In this document: positions 1 through 14,100 of the stretch, piece after piece
How the letters are laid out: every line of letters begins with the position of its first letter
Position numbering within the stretch: the first letter of the stretch is position 1
From: Albula goreensis
Lineage: Eukaryota > Chordata > Actinopteri > Albuliformes > Albulidae
Reading direction: 5' to 3'
Assembly: GCA_022829145.1 (NCBI GenBank)
Contig: CM040745.1
Location: forward strand, 35,680,406 to 35,744,405
DNA length: 64,000 nt
Translations under genes and position numbers: made by a program
Notes under the pieces: model-generated
Databases searched by the model: none
Seen by the model: only the letters and a program-made list of their open reading frames with translations
Told to the model about the DNA's origin: nothing

Positions 1-1246
1 CGGGAACATATTTGCGCATTTGTCCCTCGGAAATTTACATCAGAAATCAGGAAAAATGCTTACTTTGCGTTGTGTTTGAGGCTCCACATTGGCAGGAGGA
101 CAACGTTTAATACGCATGGTGAAAGGGCTTTCATCACCCTACATTTTTGCGTGTGGGTCCCCGTCTTGCTAAACCCTGTTCTACCTTTACAAGCCTGTCA
201 AACGTATGCCAACCCATTAGATATCCAAAAAAAATGTTTGGGGGTCCCAGCTGGCATATGGGCTAGGTAGCATGGACAAGAAAAATGTTTTGCATTTTAA
301 AACACCTGCTCTTTGTCTTCAGTTTTACACCAGAGTTCTCATTTCATTTTTTTCTTTTTCAGCACCAAAGCTACCAATTGTACGAATACTGATGAAAATA
401 GATTTTTTCGTTCTGTTTGGGTGTTCATACTTGATAATGTGTTCAATGGTTTCAGACACAAACTTTTCTAAAGGAAAAGGGTTTGTTTCTCTAAACCAGA
501 CACATTATATCACCACGATTAATTCTGCATTGTGAAGCCCACCAGATGTGTCCAAGGTTACTGCAATCCACCAGTAGATGGCGGTCTGACTGTATGCCAG
601 GCAGCTATAAACTGGAGAACACAAACACTGTCCTTTCCAATACAATTTTCCAACTTGATGGACAGCTCTCCTCTTTGTATGTATGAAACAGTCTCTCTCT
701 CTGCAGTAACAGATCATCTGCATAATCTATAATCTAAGAAATGAACGTCCTTATACACCCATACACAAAACCGCACTCACGTCTTGTACATTTTCAATAT
801 AAGATGCAAGTGATAAGTAATATATACACAAGCACACACACAAATTCTTTGAAGGAACAAACATGAAAAGGAGCCAGAACCACATTATCTTTATAAATTA
901 ATTTTTTGTGTATTTCCTATATGTTGAGAAAAAAAAAATAATAGTGTTAGATCATATATCATCCCCTTTCTCTCATATACTGCCTGCTGCAGTTTTATAG
1001 ATGCATACAATTCTATTTCATTGTATGGAAATTCACATGTATTTGGGTGTGTGTGTGTGTGTATGTGAGAGCGAGAGAAAGAGAGGATGGATAGACTCTT
1101 TCTCACACCATGATTGATTTCGGGCTCACCCCTCTGGAATTGAAGTGACATGCGGTGTATCGATCGTCTAATGTTCTGCTTTTTACGCCTCCCTTCAGGA
1201 CACTTCTCATTGTGTGACAGCACAGATCTGCTCTTTTCTTTCCTCA

Positions 1247-1250
<4 letters not shown>

Positions 1251-1282
<32 letters not shown>
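1251..1282. repeat. (CT)n microsatellite
   Basis: A nearly pure run of CT dinucleotides, followed by a few imperfect pyrimidine repeats. A short TG run lies at about 1048-1062. Confidence 0.95.
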
Positions 1283-1290
<8 letters not shown>

Positions 1291-1807
1291 CCCCCACTCT
1301 TCTTTCTGGGGGGTGATGAAGTTTTCATCCCTGAGCTGAGAGGTTTGTATCACTGAAACTACGGTCACATTTACCGCACAGTTTTCACCCGATCCGTCCA
1401 CTGCCCTGACTGCAGACATCGATGACAAATGAACGCTGAAACCAAAGCATCCCCTAGGTCTGATTTCTGTATTTTAATTGCGGTTCAGGGTCAAAACCCA
1501 GGTCAGTGTGGTACATCAGAAGATGTCTCAAACCTGTTTATAGCAAAAACCTATTAGATCTTAACAAGCACTGTGCTATCCCAATATAAAAACATCAAAA
1601 CTAATTAAATGTATGTAAACGTATACCTCTTGCTGTTACTTACGAAACTATACTTTGCTCTGTTTTTTTAAAGGTATTAATGCATGATACCTTTTGGTAG
1701 GACAAGCATCAGAAACATGAAGTAGACCATTTCAACACTGTGTAGTGCCCACTTCTGTCCTTGAATTTCTTCTGTGACCCCTGCAGATGTGTAGCTTGGC
1801 TAGAAGG

Positions 1808-2030
1808 TAGGTCAGTTTGACTGTTGGCTATAAATGTTGTCTGTCATAAGTTTCAGTTTTGGCTGTATGCTCTGTGTTTAGTATGGTATTTGTCAAAGTA
1901 GGTCATTTTGACTCTTGGCTGAAAACACTGATTTCAATATGGAGTAGGTCAGTTACACTAGCTGTATGGATTGTGATTTCTTGGATGTACATTGTTCTTT
2001 CAGTGTTGGCCATTTTGACTCACGGCTACA
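1808..2030 (+). repeat. Degenerate low-copy tandem repeat (about 91-105 bp period)
   Basis: Three copies of a block resembling TAGGTCAGTTTGACTGTTGG begin near 1808, 1899 and 2004, spaced 91 and 105 bp apart. The sequence between the blocks is only weakly alike. This suggests an old, decayed tandem duplication. Confidence 0.4.
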
Positions 2031-5000
2031 CAGTATTTGTTCAGTGTGGAAAGATAACATGTGAATGGTATGTTCAGATGTGATATATGACGTCACCTGA
2101 ACAAATAATCCTCAACGATCACTTATAAAGATGTTGTGCTTTGATAACCTGTTTTGAAAAGTTACATGTGAGGTAATGTTGTTGGTTTTGCCACATTAAA
2201 GATGAGAGTAACTGTATTCTCACCTTTTCTTTTTTAATTAGTTCCACCAGGTATTCCGTATGGATTGATTCTCAGGTTAATGAAGATAAATTATCGTTGA
2301 ATCAGTTGCTTCAAGCCCGTAAAACGGTCAATGGAACAATTAAACTTGATCAATGCAGTCAGTCACTCTGAAAGGTAATAAACAGCAGATGTAAATACAA
2401 ATGAGTCAAAACAAACTCTAATGCTTTTTCACTTTTTCACCCAGTCGCTTCGTTATTTAATCTTAATGCGAGTGTGAATGGCTTTCAGACATTCAGTTTT
2501 TAATTTACCTCAGCCTCTCTCATTACCCCATTGCTTGGTTTGCCTTGACTCATAGTTTGTGAACCACTGGCCGTTTCATGAGCTGCATATGAGATTTTAG
2601 TTATTGTGTTGTGCTTGGAAATCTGAGAACCAAGCCTAAACTGCATCATAAATGAATAAGTCACGATTAAAAAATGTGGTGTAATGATACTCAATGATAT
2701 TATCATATTAACTCACAGAAATGTGTTTCTCCTACGATGAGATAAGTTGCATCTTGCATGCGTATTTTTCATTTCTCATGGGGATCTGAGATTTGAGAAT
2801 CGTTCATTGTTGAGGGAAATACTCGTAAACATTTATTCTCCAACAGTGGAGAAGATAATTGAGCCCTGAACAAGGAGTGATTCTCGCTAATTCTCTGGGG
2901 TGCAGTGCCTTGGTGAACGTTCGTCTTTGTCTCTGATTCTCTCTCCTCTGTCCCTCAGGGCAAATATTTAAACAGTGCGGCTTGAATGAGAACTTCAAAC
3001 CCGCCGGGCTTCAGGTTTCATTTTCTTTCCTTCCGCAAGCTAAGATGCTCGAAAATCAGTGGCACATTTTCACAGGGGAAAAAATGTTTCTCCCTAGGAT
3101 TTGATCTGTTTTAGAATTCAATATAGAACTGGATGTGTATTAATTCTCTCTGACTTTAATGGCGTAACAACTGATAAACTGTTCCCAAGGCATTGTGCTG
3201 GAACCAATTTTTCCTCTTTATCACCATGCGTACTCGAACCACAGCCATTTCACCCCACGTCCATCAAATTAACGTGGAGGTAAACCGCTTAAGCTATGTT
3301 CTTTGTGGTGGCAGCAGTATCATTGGAGGAGGATGGGTGTGAGGCTGTAAGGTCGTGAAATATTTGAGCTGAATTATCCTGTTTGTGTTAGCCTCCAGGC
3401 CACGTGAGCTAGTACAAGTATGATGACTGTTTGTCCATGTTTCATCAGGCTATACTGGAGGGGTGATGGAAGAGTTAGGCTCTGTCTTAAATGGTTATGA
3501 AAGATAGTACAACCTTTTTTTCTTTATTTCCACCCTTTTACCTTTGTATGCTACTGCTGTTGTTGGACGGTGATGAAGTCAACATACACTCCAGTGCACA
3601 CCAGGAGCGGGCGTTATAGAGAGCAGTGAGACCCACCAATTCAACAAGCATAACTCTAATGCCGGCATTTGGCATGCCGGTGTCCGGCATAATTTTCTAT
3701 GGGCCAGGTCCAATTGCTGCCTCCCCAACGCAGACCTCTGGCTATAGTGAACCCTCATTTTTTCAGACTGAGCAGATAGGCATGTTGTTTATTCCAACCT
3801 CCGTGCTTTTATCAGTACAGCTGGCCATGGTTTCCTGTGCTAAATTACAGTACAGAACATCCAGCACCACAGTGCTGTACTGCAGTGTTCAGTTTCCATT
3901 GCTTAATGCGTTTGCAGAAGTTGCATGAAACTGGAAAGTTTCAGCTTTAGCAGTAGATACAGATCTTTTAATGTTATAGGGCGTTGGGAATCTGTGGTAT
4001 AACTGATGGTCACTACACATGCTCTATGTACTCCAGCTGTGCAGGAGTACCTTTAACATGCCAATGATAATTAAGCTTCAAAATGCAAGTCTCTCAAATG
4101 TAAGATACCCATGTTTGTGAATTGAACTATGACCTACAAGTCCCTTATTTGCCTTGCTTCAAATCTATTGGGGATTATGACACTGCACAGCCCATAACAG
4201 TGTGTGTTGTGTGTCTCCTATCTATCATGGTTCTGTTTCATACGTGTTTGGACTGTGTTCCTGGTTCTGGTTCCCTCTTTCCTTTCCCCACCCTCGCTCT
4301 TGAGAGGCAACGAACTGCAAATGTCAGAGGAACCCGAGCGTGCTAATTCTAGCCCGATAATCCATGCCTCTTTCCTGGTCTTCCAGCTGACCCCCTCCTC
4401 AGCTCCAGTCCCGTGCTGGCTGATGGCTTTTAGCTGACTGCGACACTCGGGGGCTCCACGCTGCACTACTAGCAGCAAGTCTTATCTGGAGTCTGCAGGG
4501 AACCCATCTGTTTCTGAACTTGGCAGAATACGAACGCTGTCATAGATAAACTTTCAATGATAAAGTGGTTGAGGTGTACAAATCCTTATCGTTTAGCAAC
4601 TGTTCTGTAATTGTACTCTTCCTTGATGTTCATGCTACCGGGAGCTGTATGCACGTTAGCTTCTTGGTCTCTGTCAGATAATGGATAATGCCGATGACCA
4701 CGGCATTCTGTAGAGCGCACAACAGAAAAGCCAGAATGTCAAATGCTAAGCACACAGTTAAAATACAAAATCGTTACCATACCATCCTCAGTGGTGTTGC
4801 GAAGCTGTATACACATCGGCACTGTTTAAAGCAAACCCGCAGTTACATTGTCTCCCTTCAACAATGGCAGTGTTCCAAACGAACGCACATAGCAATATCG
4901 ACCTCAGCATCGCTTTCAGACCAAACACGGTTACTGTATCCACCCCAGGGCTGTTCAGAACAAACTCTCTTCAGGGACTGAATCACCTCTAAACTACCCC

Positions 5001-5230
5001 ACCGGCACTTTCAGTGAGACTTCCGATCTATTTTGATCTTGCACTTAATCCCCAAGTGCCGATAGAGCAGCGATGGGCACAAACAAGAAGAGCAGTCGAC
5101 TGGGGCGGGGGCAGTGGAGTCGGTATGAGACTCGGTCTGGACTTGTTGAGAGTGTTTGTTTGTGCGTGTGCGCGGACAGAGCTGGCAGCAGTGTGGGTGC
5201 TATATGATCGTGCCCACCTTTCTCAGTGGT

Positions 5231-5272
5231 GTGGGGCGATGGGACGTGGGGGTGGGGGGTTGGGGGGGGGAG
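5231..5272 (+). repeat. G-rich tract with G-quadruplex potential
   Basis: The plus strand carries successive G runs of 4, 3, 5, 6 and 9-10 bases separated by short spacers, which fits the usual G-quadruplex pattern. No gene is recognised around it. Confidence 0.7.
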
Positions 5273-6223
5273 GCTGAAAAGACTGAAAAGGGTGGAGGGT
5301 GGAGGACATTGACATTTCCAGTGGGCCACTGCAGCGGCTTTGCGGCAGTGTTTGGCAGCCCGTTTTCACCCACAGCGCTGGCTGTAATGAAGAGCGCCAC
5401 TCACTGCTGTCTATTACAAGTTGACCGTGAGGTCATGTGACCACTCTCAGAGAGGCCCACACCACAGCCTAATCCCCACACCATCTGCTCCTGGAACCGG
5501 CCCGGATTCAACCCCAAAATGAGGTGAGATCGCTCTGTTTTATGCATCACTATTAAAGAATGGGCTGACTGTACCGATAGAGGTAGATATGTAAGAGGGC
5601 AAAAAAGAAATATTTCAGTACATCGAATATTACATCACAGTCAGTCAACCATCCAACGTAACCATCCAACCGTCCAACGTTCTGTATCCACCTCTATAAC
5701 ATTAAACCATTCTCTAGATGATGATTGGTTATATCATTTGGCATAACATGTTGCGAAAAAAAGTGTTATGCCTCCTTTATGAAGTATGGGATTTTCTTAT
5801 GTTGTAGTTTATGAATGCTTTACACATACTTTATAAAGCCTTTATAAATACCAATTTGTTTGAAGTGTTACCTACGTTCTTTAATGCCAAAATCTCAACT
5901 GAAAATATATAACAAATCTTTACTTGGTTTGACTAGATTCCTGTTACCAAATTAAAATGAAAATCTATCTCCTACCATAAAGTCCTCACTGTCTGTTTGG
6001 ACACCATTTTGGTTGTGCCCTCAAAGATTTTTATGCATTAAGTTTGTGGTGAGATGTTCTCTACCACTTAATAGAAACTCTATTAATTGGCACAAACAAA
6101 TCATTGATTGATTGGTAATTTTAGTTCCACCAAATATGAATTCTTACATATTCTACACTTCCATCTGTAGTTAACAGGATATTAGAAAAAAAACATGTGC
6201 TGCAATATTAAATGATATGTTTT

Positions 6224-6278
6224 GGTGTGTGTGTGCGTGTGCGTGTGCATGTACATGTACACATACACGCGTGTGTAT
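6224..6278. repeat. (TG)n-rich alternating purine-pyrimidine microsatellite
   Basis: TG and CG dinucleotide repeats pass into TGTACATGTACACATACACGC. The tract is almost entirely alternating purine-pyrimidine, a composition that can adopt Z-DNA. Confidence 0.85.
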
Positions 6279-9200
6279 GTAGATATGCAGAGATGAACGA
6301 TGGGGGCATTATTGGTTTAGAAGCAGAGCTCTGTTTGTGTGTGTGTGGTGTAGCATTATTCACCAGCATACCAACTGCACACAAACACAATATCCTGGGC
6401 GTCATTATAATCACCTCAAGACAATAATCCTTTTGTTCCGCTGTGTCATACTTGCTCTGGTCTCTCCCATCCCCAGAGGCTGCAGGTCCTTGTTAGTTGT
6501 ACCTGTCGGTGATGCCAGAGGGGCAGGTATTTACAGCAGCTGTGATTTACAGGCTTGGGGCTAAATCTTGCAAGTTTGTGTGGTTCATTTAATTATGCAA
6601 GAACCGACCACTCATGACTGCTTTCTATTCATTTCTGAGTTACTTGTTTCTCATTCTCTTGTTCTTGTTCAAGCAATATTAGTGACTGCCTCTGATTGGC
6701 CGGCAGGTTGCTTCTGGGGGCCTTTTTTGATCACAGGTTACCTCGGCCGCTCAGATCTGCTTCTGATGGGGTCTCTACGGATATCTGGAACAAAGTGTAC
6801 CAGCCCACTCGGACCCAGGCGGCTTCCAGCCTCTTTGGTCCAACCTGATCCACAGCGGGTGTGATGAGATCATAAAAAAGCCGACTGGGTTAATGGCGTC
6901 CACGACCTTGAAAGCGGAAGACGAGAAGGACACTTGGAGGTACCAGCAGCCCAATCTCTTCCCCCACGAGCCACGCCATCTGTGCCCAAGCCTGCGTCCC
7001 TGCTCTCTTCCAAGGCAAAATGGAGACTGCATCAAACGTGATGTTTGCACTCATTGGTGGAGGCTTTTAAAAGGAAAATCAAACATTGCCTGACTAAATA
7101 TTAAGAATATCAGTTCTGTAAAAATGACACTGCTTTTTCACAGGCACAAACACACACATCAATGTCTAGGTGCAAGGAACCTATCCAAACGCACAATCAA
7201 TGTGAGTGCTTTTCCTTTTAGCGTATGCCACCTTACAAAGGTCTGGTGGGTAGAAAAGTAATTGTTGCTGGAAAAAAACCCACCCTTGATTCCTCGCCTT
7301 CCATTTTCACCTAGCGAATTTCTTTCTCCCACAGTCCATTAGCCGGACTTTAACAACAGAGCTCCAGCGTGCGAAATCAATAGCTGCGAGATGAAGAGAC
7401 AAAAAGACATTAGCACACCGAAGGACTTGCCTGTTGGGGCCCACTGGAGGGGCGCTGGTCGGGGAGTGGGTGTACCAGGAGCGGATGTTTGCTCTTGCTC
7501 ATGGCTCGATCCGCCTCCCCCGTCCTTACCCTACTATGCACTCCCTGTGTAGGTTTGCTGAGCTCACAATATGCTTCACTGATTTATCACACAGAGGAGG
7601 AAGCCAATACACCACAATAGGAAAGTTCTTGAGTTTACTCTTACAGTAACAACAAAAAAACAGTTTGTGCCTCTTTGTTACAATAATCAGATAACTAATG
7701 TAGTTATTCCTCGCCCATAGGCCATGTTCATTTTATTGTAATATCTGGTATTTTCTTTAAGGGCCTCACCCCTATTTCAGTCAAATTGAATGTCAAAGCA
7801 GAAATGGATCATTTAACTGGCCTTATTCCTGAGACTGGCAGGGAGGGGTAGGGGGTGGAGTCACAGAGTTTGAGTCACATGGTCTATGATGCTGTGAGTG
7901 TGACCTTGGCAGGGAAAAAAAATTTGGATATGGATTGCAACATGTTGTCTTACCCACACTTGGCTCTTGGACAGCAGATAAATCAGGTAGATACCTGCAG
8001 ATAGTAGAGACAAATATTAGAAATTCCTGAAATACGCTCTTTTCTACATTTAGCTGAATTTTGCTATCACAGACTTCTCTGATAGGTTTATCTAACGATC
8101 GTACTTTGACAACAAAAAAACGTAAATGTATATGGATGAACCAGTGATAATAACAAAACAGATGCTGTTGTTTTTCAGTGCCAAGTTCCTCAAATGCTTG
8201 TAGCGCACACCTAAAATGCTGTGCTTGATGCTGGATTTGTCCGTTTAATGGCAGCTAATTAACCAGCTAACCAAGGAAGGCACTGCACCAACTTGTGTAT
8301 TTTTGAATTTCTTGTTCATGTAGCAGTTTTAAAAAATACTAAAATGACCAAAGGAAATTGCTTCATGTTTTTTAAAGCACCACATCTTACCTGCTGCCTT
8401 GATGAAAATTATGACACCTGTCTTAGTGTGCAGTTTTAAAAATACCCACCACCCCCAAATAAATGAAAATTGCTACTCCTGTCCTGAATGTGGCGATTGC
8501 AGAGAGGGGAGAATCCTCTTTGCAAATAAAATGAAATTTCAGCCCTGACTCAGATTTAACCAGAGCCCAAAACTGTTTTGAGGGAATAACGAAGCAGGGA
8601 AGCACACACCAAACAGTGGGGAGACTCGCAGCGAATCAGCTGGTAAGCACTAGTGAAGCTTGGTGACTGACCTCTGCAATGTGCTAGACTGCAGTGTTAT
8701 GCAGAAGCATACGGAAGATCCCCAGTTGCTGTGACACCAGTAGAGATACGATGGAAGGAGCGGTACATCTGTAAAACGAATATGCTTGTAGACCCGTGGG
8801 GGTCTAACACGTGAGATGCGCACAGACCTTGTCATGACAGGACTTGTACCAGAACATAAGCTGTATGCATCGTTGGCGGTGATACACAGCCAAAGAACTG
8901 GCATGGTTTGAGTACCTGACAAGCAAATTTTCATCATTGACCCGGCATTTGTTTTGTGCGACTGGCAGTAGGTACAAAGTGAGTCCAAAGTGCCAACCTG
9001 TCCCAACAAGGTATGCCAAGGTCTGGATGTGTGTATGAGAGTGTGCCAGGGCAAGGTAGTGGAAAGTGTTGTCAGCTTTGGTGTTTTCATCCAAACAGGA
9101 ATAATTTTTACTGATTTCTCTGATTTGGGATTGAGATTTAGAGCAAAATCCTATCAAACACCAAAATCATTTCAGAAACTGTAATTGTAAAATAGTCTCA

Positions 9201-9737
9201 TTGCTAAGCTAATAGTAGTCATATTTGTGCTGTCTTTTTGTATTATATATTTTTAGAATTTGGAGGTAGGTTGATTTCATCATATGCACTTTATTCTGGA
9301 ACAATGGTGTTGCAGGAATTACCTTATCCTGACCTTGTATGGTTTGTCTAGCAGACAGTTTCCGTCGACTCCGACTTGGAAGCCCTCATCGGATGTACCT
9401 CCTTCACCATGTGGGGGAAACAAGCAGATGGCTTTCACTGACCCAAACAGACAGGTAGGCCCAATAACATAACCCAGCAAGAGCCACGGCAAACCTTGGT
9501 CCAAACCAGAGCCCTCTCCGCTGTGCACTCAATAACCCATCAACCATGAAACTCACCGTGTGACTCATCAGAAATCCCTTCTGAAATTACTGATCTTTGC
9601 CGCCCTCTCTGGGGATGGGCCAAGTGGAGTGACGGGATGCGTACAGCCAATCAGCATGCTGGGTTAGAGGGGGACTGTGGCGATCTTTTTCTCTGGCCAA
9701 CCCAGCAGACTTTCTACTATAAACACTGACTCTGTGA

Positions 9738-10011
9738 CCAACAGATCAACTACCCTGCAAATGCATAGATAACCATGGCAAGATTTATTGTATATTGCTT
9801 CCTTGGACCAATTTGTAGTAATGAATACACTGCAATCCAATGCAGAAACTAAGTTGAAGTAGAAATTTCATGTTTAAGTAAAATGTAATTTCTACTTCAA
9901 CTTAGTTTCTGCATTGATTGGTATTCATTACTACAAATTGGTCCAAGGAAGCAATATACAATAAATCTTGCCATGGTTATCTATGCATTTGCAGGGTAGT
10001 TGATCTGTTGG
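9738..10011. repeat. Long near-perfect inverted repeat (about 130-bp arms, 19-nt loop)
   Basis: The left arm (9738-9867) and right arm (9887-10011) are reverse complements. The outer 91 bp match without a mismatch, the inner 26 bp around AACTAAGTTGAAGTAGAAATT also match, and the only difference is a small stretch where the left arm has 5 extra bases (ACTGCAATCC against CAATC). The loop is 9868-9886. Transcribed from either strand, it would fold into a hairpin of roughly 120 base pairs. It contains no protein frame and I do not recognise terminal transposon motifs. It could be a recent inverted duplication, a fold-back or palindromic MITE, or a precursor of small hairpin-derived RNAs. Confidence 0.95.
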
Positions 10012-11109
10012 ATTCCTTTCAGAGGACCAGTAACAGAACTCCACAGTTTTCTCACTATTCCATTTCAAAATGAATCTGTATGTGTTTCAGTTTCTTATTT
10101 TGAATGATGGATTTAATTCTGGTGCATGAATGAAGTAAGCTGGTTTTCATCCACAAACATTCTGCCTCCTAGCCATTTGTTCATTAGCGTAGCCTACTCC
10201 ACCAGTCTGTATTGTCCAACCACGACCTTTGAGGAGCCGAGCTCAAGGAAAGAGGTTTCTAAAAAAAAAAAAACTTCAAAGTCGTGGCATGAAATTGAGT
10301 TAAAGGGGGGGAAAAAAAAGTTTTTGATGTTTACTGTGCTCATGTCATATTGAGAGACATCTGTCTTTCTTGAAATAGTTTTTCCCTTTCTGAATGGAAA
10401 AATCTCCTCTAAAAAATATTTTCCAATACAAAATTCCAGTGGTTCAGCTCTCATGCAGTCCTGGATTTGTTTTTAATATTCCCACAACATATGTCGCTCA
10501 TGATTTGGTTACTGCAAAAGGCGGAAATCATGTTGCCAGCGCTGCGATTGTGATGTGCCATGTGAGCGAAATTAAATGTGCGAAATCACGTTCGTGGAAG
10601 GCTACATTTGTGCACTGCTGAACTCCATTTGAGGTTTTCGTCAAAGCTTTGTCTCACACGCCAAAGGAAAGAGGAAATCAAGGCAAACTGGAGGCTAGAG
10701 GAACGTACCTCATGCCTATTTCCTTTGTTGGATGACCGCAACAAAAGCGCACCATACTACTTTGCTAGACATCCCACAAGCGTAAAATGCATTTACAAAG
10801 GGATGGAAATTCACAGTTCCTCTGTGCCATACCGACAAGACACTGTTGTGTATTTATGTGCATTTACGCATGTGTGTATTGTTCTGCAATGTTCTGGGGC
10901 ATATTTCATTCAGCCATTTGCAGTTAAGACATGCTCATGCACCAACACACAATTATCAATTCAATTATGCAACCGAACCTTACTGTGAGCAACCAGCTCG
11001 ATAGATAACAGTACTGTATTTATTTGTTTAAACCTATCAGAGTAAACTATAATAAAACAAGCAAAATCACTGATGGTGCAATGCCGTATGAAATGTAAAT
11101 TATAGACAA
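10012..11109. other. Spacer between the hairpin and the satellite array
   Basis: AT-rich intergenic sequence with poly-A and poly-G runs near 10261-10318. The 136-codon open stretch at 10578-10988 shows no family resemblance, so I treat it as chance. Nothing else is supported. Confidence 0.5.
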
Positions 11110-14100
11110 GGGACTAACTGGGATGTATATGTTCTCCTGAAAATCGACAAAAAACATAAGACTATAGGCTTACCTCCAAAAGTAAGAAAAATGGGATGAC
11201 AGAAAAATATTTGATTTTTTTACTTTAAATCATAGTAAATGAACTGTATTATCTGCCCATGGGTGACAAAGTTGTCAGAAGTGACCAGAAAGGGACTAAA
11301 TGTGATGTATATGTTCTCCTTAAAATCGAGAAAAGACATAAGACTATAGCCTTACCTCCAAAAGTCAGAAAAATGGGATGACAGAAAAATATTTGATTTT
11401 TTTACTTTAAATCATAGTAAATGAACTGTAGTATCTGCCCATGGGTGACAAAGTTGTCAGAAATGACCAGAAAGGGACTAAATGTGATGTATATGTTCTC
11501 CTGAAAATCGAGTAAAGACATAAGACTATACTCTTACCTCCAAAAGTGAGAAAAATAGGTTGACAGAAAAATATTTGATTTTTTTACTTTAAATCATAGT
11601 AAATGAACTGTACTATCTGCCTATGGGTGAAAAAGTTGTAAGAAATGACTAGAAAGGGACTAAATGTGATGTATATGTTCTCCTGAAAATCGAGAAAAGA
11701 CATAAGACTATAGCCTTACCTCCAAAAGTGAGAAAAATGGGTTGACAGAAAAATATTTGATTTTTTTACTTTAAATCGTAGTAAATTAAATGTAGCATCT
11801 GCCCATGGGTGACAAAGTTGTCAGAAATGACTAGAAAGGGACTAAATCAGATGTGTATGTTCTACTGAAAATCGAGAAAAGACATAAGACTATAGCCTTA
11901 CCTCCAAAAGTGAGAAAAATGGGTTGACAGAAAAATATTTGATTTTTTTACTTTAAATCATAGTAAATGAACTGTACTATCTGCCTATGGGTGACAAAGT
12001 TGTCAGAAATGACTAGAAAGGGACTAAATCAGATGTATATGTTCTCCTGAAAATCGAGAAAAGACATAAGACTATAGCCTTACCTCCAAAAGTGAGAAAA
12101 ATGGGTTGACAGAAAAATATTTGATTTTTTTACTTTAAATCATAGTAAATGAACTGTAGTATCTGCCCATGGGTGACAAAGTTGTCAGAAATGACTAGAA
12201 AGGGACTAAATGTGATGTATATGTTCTCCTGAAAATCGAGTAAAGACATAAGACTATAGCCTTACCTCCAAAAGTGAGAAAAATGGGTTGACAGAAAAAT
12301 ATTTTAGATTTTTTTACTTTAAATCGTAGTAAATGAACTGTAGCATCTGCCCATGGGTGACAAAGTTGTCAGAAATGACCAGAAAGGGACTAAATGTGAT
12401 GTATATGTTCTCCTGAAAATCGAGTAAAGACATAAGACTATAGCCTTACCTCCAAAAGTGAGAAAAATATTTGGTTGACAGAAAAATATTTGATTTTTTT
12501 TTACTTTAAATCATAGTAAATGAACTGTACTATCTGCCTATGGGTGACAAAGTTGTAAGAAAGGGACTAAATGTGATGTATATATTCTCCTGAAAATCAA
12601 GAAAAGACATAAGACTATAGCCTTACCTCCAAAAGTCAGAAAAATGGGATGACAGAAAAATATTTGATTTTTTTACTTTAAATAGTACTAAATGAACTGT
12701 ATTATCTGCCTATGGGTGACAAAGTTGTCAGAAATGACCAGAAAGGGACTAAATGTGATGTATATGTTCTCCTGAAAATCGAGAAAAGACATAAGACTAT
12801 AGCCTTACCTCCAAAAGTGAGAAAAATGGGTTGACAGAAAAATATTTGATTTTTTTACTTTAAATCATAGTAAATGAACTGTACTAACTGCCTATGGGTG
12901 ACAAAGTTGTAAGAAATGACTAGAAAGGGACTAAATGTGATGTATATATTCTCCTGAAAATCAAGAAAAGACATTTTACAGAAAAAGTTTTGATTTTTTT
13001 ACTTTAAATTGTAGTAAATGAACTGTATTATCTGCCCATGGGTGACAAAGTTGTCAGAAATGACCAGAAAGGGACTAAATGTGATGTATATGTTCTCCTG
13101 AAAATCGGGAAAAGACATAAGACTATAGCCTTACCTCCAAAAGTGAGAAAAATGGGTTGACAGAAAAATATTTGATTTTTTTACTTTAAATCGTAGTAAA
13201 TTAACTGTAGCATCTGCCCATGGGTGACAAAGTTGTCAGAAATGACTAGAAAGGGACTAAATCAAATGTGTATGTTCTCCTGAAAATCGAGAAAAGACAT
13301 AAGACTATAGCCTTATCTCCAAAAGTGAGAAAAACTGTTTTACAGTAAAATATTTGATTTTTTTACTTTAAATTGTAGTAAATGAACTGTATTATCTGCC
13401 TATGGGTGACAAAGTTGTCAGAAATGACTAGAAAGGGACTAAATCAAATGTGTATGTTCTCTTGAAAATCGAGAAAAGACATAAGACTATAGCCTTATCT
13501 CCAAAAGTGAGAAAAACTGTTTTACAGAAAAATATTTGATTTTTTTAATTTAAATTGTAGTAAATGAACTGTATTATCTGCCTATGGGTGAAAAAGTTGT
13601 CAGAAATGATTAGAAAGGGAGTAAATGAGATGTATATGTTCTCCTGAAAATCGTGAAAAGACATAAGCCTTACCTCCAAAAGTGAGAAAAATGGGATGAC
13701 AGAGAAATATTTGATTTTTTTACTTTAAATCGTAGTAAATCAACTGTATTATCTGCCTATGGGTGACAAAGTTGTCAGAAATGATTAGAAAGGGAGTAAA
13801 TGAGATGTATATGTTCTCCTGAAAATCGTGAAAAGACATAAGCCTTACCTCCAAAAGTGAGAAAAATGGATTGACAGAAAAATATTTGATTTTTTTACTT
13901 TAAATCATAGTAAATGAACTGTACTATCTGCCTATGGGTGACAAAGTTGTCAGAAATGATTAGAAAGGGAGTAAATGAGATGTATATGTTCTCCTGAAAA
14001 TCGGGAAAACGCATAAGACTGTAGCCTTACCTCCAAAAGTGAGAAAAATGGGATTTCAGAGAAATATCTGATTTTTTTTACTTTAAATCGTAGGAAAATA

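Larger units (their letters stand above)
1..9737. other. Intergenic region left of the long hairpin, no supported gene
   Basis: I read both strands for exons with recognisable protein motifs and flanking splice sites and found none. The open frames here are short, lack recognisable domains and overlap each other on both strands. The stretch holds simple repeats (CT run near 1251, TG run near 6224), a G-rich tract near 5231 and a weak degenerate tandem repeat near 1808. It lies downstream of the uxs1 3' end. Unrecognised short exons or noncoding RNAs cannot be excluded without transcript data. Confidence 0.6.
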
